The notes under the pieces: model-generated
Seen by the model: only the letters and a program-made list of their open reading frames with translations
What the model was told of the DNA's origin: nothing
The model's database searches: none
Made by a program: the position numbers and the translations under genes
Shown: positions 61,336 to 64,000 of the stretch, one piece after another
How positions within the stretch are numbered: position 1 is the first letter of the stretch
How the letters are laid out: each line of letters begins with the position of its first letter
NCBI GenBank assembly: GCA_900239685.1
Contig: OENT01000850.1
Span: forward strand, 4,183-68,182
Source of the DNA: Rotaria macrura
Taxonomy: Eukaryota; Rotifera; Eurotatoria; Philodinida; Philodinidae
DNA length: 64,000 nt
Reading direction: 5' to 3'

Positions 61336-61926
61336 TCATGATGAAAGACTACTTGTCCTCGCATTGTTATTTTCGTCCAAGAAATAATTTTTTAATGTTT
61401 TCGATGAAAATTGAAATGTATAGCGAGTATTTGTTTTTTGCATAATATTCGATTTATAATACCATCTTATAGCTCTTGCAAATTTATCATAAGTCATTCT
61501 TTGACTTGACTGTCGACTTTTAACTGCTTGCCAAAGTTCAGCAACTTTTTCAGGTTGATGAATTTGAAATATACCTTTGGATCTATCCACGAACGATGCG
61601 TAACATGTATATTGTGGTTTACCAAGGAGAAGGATAAGAAATTCAAAAAGACGAGGAGATCTCTGACGTTTGGACGTTGAATCTTGAACAAGCCATTCTT
61701 TTCGATTCAGTGGCAGATCATATGTATATACATCGGAGAAATCATCTAGATTGTCATCTGAATCGGTGTCAAGTGGGGATGGAAAACAATCGAATAACCA
61801 TCCTTTTAGAGAATCAATTACGTCAATTGAATCGTGTTCAATGCTGATTTTATTAGGATCAAAATCGACAATACCATCGAAAAGCATTGGATCATAATTT
61901 TCATCGGACTCATCAAACATGGTCAA
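61336..61926 (-). CDS. ETS-domain transcription factor, PU.1/SPI-like
   Basis: Intronless, 196 aa. Residues 1-80 are acidic (SDENYDP, DTDSDDNLDDFSD), in keeping with an activation region. The ETS DNA-binding domain spans about 88-175: helix 1 PRLFEFLILLLG, then FVDRSKGIFQIHQPEKVAELW (family: W-DK-KG-F---D---VA-LWG), and the recognition helix MTYDKFARAIRWYY with both base-contacting arginines (R151, R154), ending RYTFQFS. The last segment and the MTY-K-ARAIR form resemble the PU.1/SPI branch (MTYQKMARALRNY ... LTYQFS) more than ETS1/ELK. The helix-1 Trp of most ETS proteins is Phe here. Nuclear regulator that should bind a GGAA core; targets unknown. The protein is short for the family and has no PEST or pointed domain. 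It starts at the only sensible ATG; no acceptor-like AG close upstream. Confidence 0.9.
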   Translation of the reverse strand: MTMFDESDENYDPMLFDGIVDFDPNKISIEHDSIDVIDSLKGWLFDCFPSPLDTDSDDNLDDFSDVYTYDLPLNRKEWLVQDSTSKRQRSPRLFEFLILLLGKPQYTCYASFVDRSKGIFQIHQPEKVAELWQAVKSRQSSQRMTYDKFARAIRWYYKSNIMQKTNTRYTFQFSSKTLKNYFLDENNNARTSSLSS

Positions 61927-64000
61927 GTTTGTAATTAATTAAAAATAATAATTGTTAAATGGATAGCAAAAAAAATTGTTCGTTTTCACTTTTATAGAAG
62001 ATGTCGATTGAATTCAACGATTCGACAGTAAATAAGTGTAATGGTGGTGTGCTAGGTGTTTCTATTGTAACTGCCGACAATAAACGAGCGTAACATGAAA
62101 ATGCATTTGAAAGGAAAGAAAAAGACGTCTTTCGCCGAAAACGTAGTTGACTGTCTGTGTCTCTCCTGCGCAATCGTCGCTTGTTATTCTATACTTCACA
62201 ATGTTGCTTGGAATATTCCGAATAGGTGAAAAAGAAAAGAATTTTATTTACTAAGAAACAAATATAATATAAAACCAGCGTAAAAATTCCTTATTCGAAT
62301 GAAAAAAGCAGTAGTATAACTGATACTTTCAACATATAGAATTTCCCAATATAATGCATTTTTAAAAGTTACTCCTGTAAATATTTTTCTTAAGATTTTC
62401 TGAAAAAAAAAACTAGCGGTACATAATTAATGGAATTAAAACAGTACATTGTGCGGTCGCACAAATATAATATATATTCAACTTTTAGATAAGTAGAATC
62501 CTTTTCTAAAAATGATGACTGTATTCTTAATTACTAAAATAGATCAAAAATAATGATGGGCTCCTCCCAATGTTGTATTTTTCATTTCAAATCAATTATT
62601 TGATAATTTTTTGCGAATAAAAATTGATATCTATCGAAAACAATTTATTTTCCTCTATCAAAGAGGAAAATAGTCCTTCAGAGCAACGTAATGTCAATGA
62701 TTCACACATTGAAAACAACAAGTAACCATGCTTTGATAAACGTATCAATCAAACACGAAGACATCATGAAAAGTAATTCATTTTTCTTCGACTATAAAAC
62801 TTCGTCTGGTTCGTTATTTCTCAAGAGAATTTGTGTTATTTCCCTTTAAACAAAGTTACAATTTCTTCGATACGAGTTTTGAAAACATAGAAAGAAAAAA
62901 ACAATAGATATCGTTTTATTAAACATGTGATCATATTTTCTTCTCGGTTTCAAAACGATACGACGAACGTTTGTTGACATACACTTAGCAACAGACCTTC
63001 TCACAATGATAAGAACAAGTGCGGAGTTCGAAAAACTCGAAGTATAGAGCAATCAAGTATATTTAGAAACATTAGCTTCGAAAATTACGATAGGGCGAAT
63101 TTTTATTTCTGATTTTCTAAAAGAATAGCATAAAAATCAGTAAATAATGTGATGGCTAAATAAACATCGAAAATTGTTGGAAATATCCAAAAACCCAATG
63201 ATTGATTGACACATAGATTATTCCTACACTTGCATTAATCATCGCTTGTCGAAAAACCTATTCCCCTCATCAAAACTGCGTTTGACTTTGTTCGTGTAGT
63301 ATTTCTCCATTTCGCATTGGTATCTTCACTATTTTATCAAGTATAATGTTTGTTTTTGCAATAGGTATTTCATACACAAAATGAATGAATGATTCGTATT
63401 TTTCTTAATTATGGTATTTATCATCTTAGTATTCGTATAGATATTGTGATAGAATATTTACTATAATTGGTGAATATATATTACAAATATGAGATGACTC
63501 GATATGAACAGTCTAACTATTCATAACTGGAACAATTTCGATTGTATGAGATCATTCGAATCGTTTAGAAAAAATAAACTCATTTGTATATAATTCGTTT
63601 CATTCCTAGATGATATTTAGATTGAGACTTTTATTGTTGATATTATATTCGTCACATACCAAAATATTATACGTGATCAAGAATAGAATGCACGTGATAG
63701 CATGAACATGACACAAAAATTGATCAGATCAGTCAATAATACAAGTCTATAAGATCGATCCTATCAAATTTCAGCATTTAAATTTACTCATAGATCATTC
63801 TGTTTCTTTTTGAATTTAAAATCAAGATTAATGAAATTGTAATTATTGCATTTCTCACCATTATAGACAACGTAAATAGAGTACCTGAAGCTAGGGTGAC
63901 GTTAGTAGTCTACTAAAGTTCGAAATATGTCATTATGAAAAACATTTCTATGAATAAAACATTGTAAGTTTCTAATGAAAATGTACTTATACAATCATTA
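61927..64000. other. Upstream flank of the ETS gene and window end, nothing supported
   Basis: AT-rich, no coding frame with family resemblance. The promoter of the ETS gene should lie here, but I see no specific element. Confidence 0.4.

Noticed and set aside
1..64000. CRISPR array, prokaryotic operon or viral gene cluster
   Set aside because: Genes have spliceosomal introns and animal domains; no direct-repeat/spacer layout or viral hallmark gene was seen.

Overview
The window reads as metazoan nuclear DNA, AT-rich overall (roughly 30% GC by eye), with compact genes whose introns are mostly 40-90 bp and begin GT and end AG. A bdelloid rotifer (a Rotaria- or Adineta-like genome) is my best guess. 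It rests on the intron style, the mix of gene families (a VRCRWA-type extracellular protein, an intronless divergent rhodopsin-like GPCR, an ApaH-like phosphatase) and splice-acceptor-like sequences just upstream of several start codons. None of this is proof of the taxon. Two assembly gaps (12475-12833 and 34434-34543) show it is a scaffold.

The left 7.7 kb is repeat territory without convincing genes. Positions 1-2430 are a 9-bp minisatellite that runs off the window edge. A degenerate tRNA-Arg-like sequence follows (2729-2800), then a 1.47-kb imperfect palindrome (2867-4335). From 5408 to 7690 there is a composite block: two GC-rich islands whose outer edges carry the same 10 bp in inverted orientation, with a second foldback and two tandem duplications between them.

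Eight protein-coding genes were reconstructed by eye, with splice phases checked across every junction: (A) 8891-11461 (-), an 11-exon signal-peptide plus C-terminal-TM extracellular protein of about 500 aa; (B) 18214-19489 (+), an ethanolamine/choline-kinase-like protein whose catalytic HND motif is replaced; (C) 20975-21788 (-), a three-exon unknown, possibly missing its 5' part; (D) 24719-27960 (+), a ten-exon single-pass membrane protein with an AHNAK/periaxin-type PDZ domain; (E) 37363-38154 (-), an intronless ApaH-like phosphatase; (F) 40829-42879 (-), a six-exon casein kinase 1; (G) 49304-50302 (+), an intronless GPCR; (H) 61336-61926 (-), an intronless PU.1-like ETS factor. They are scattered single-copy-looking animal genes on both strands. 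I see no operon or functional cluster.

The remaining 5-11 kb spaces (11.5-18.2, 28-37.3, 42.9-49.3, 50.3-61.3 kb) have no coding signal I can support. They contain further imperfect inverted repeats (14064-14967, 51811-52195) and one clear DNA transposon derivative: a 638-bp hAT-type MITE at 55859-56496 with 17-bp perfect terminal inverted repeats and an exact 8-bp target duplication. The most rewarding items for follow-up are the catalytically altered kinase-like gene B, the TM-PDZ gene D, the hAT MITE, and the family of long foldback structures near the minisatellite end.
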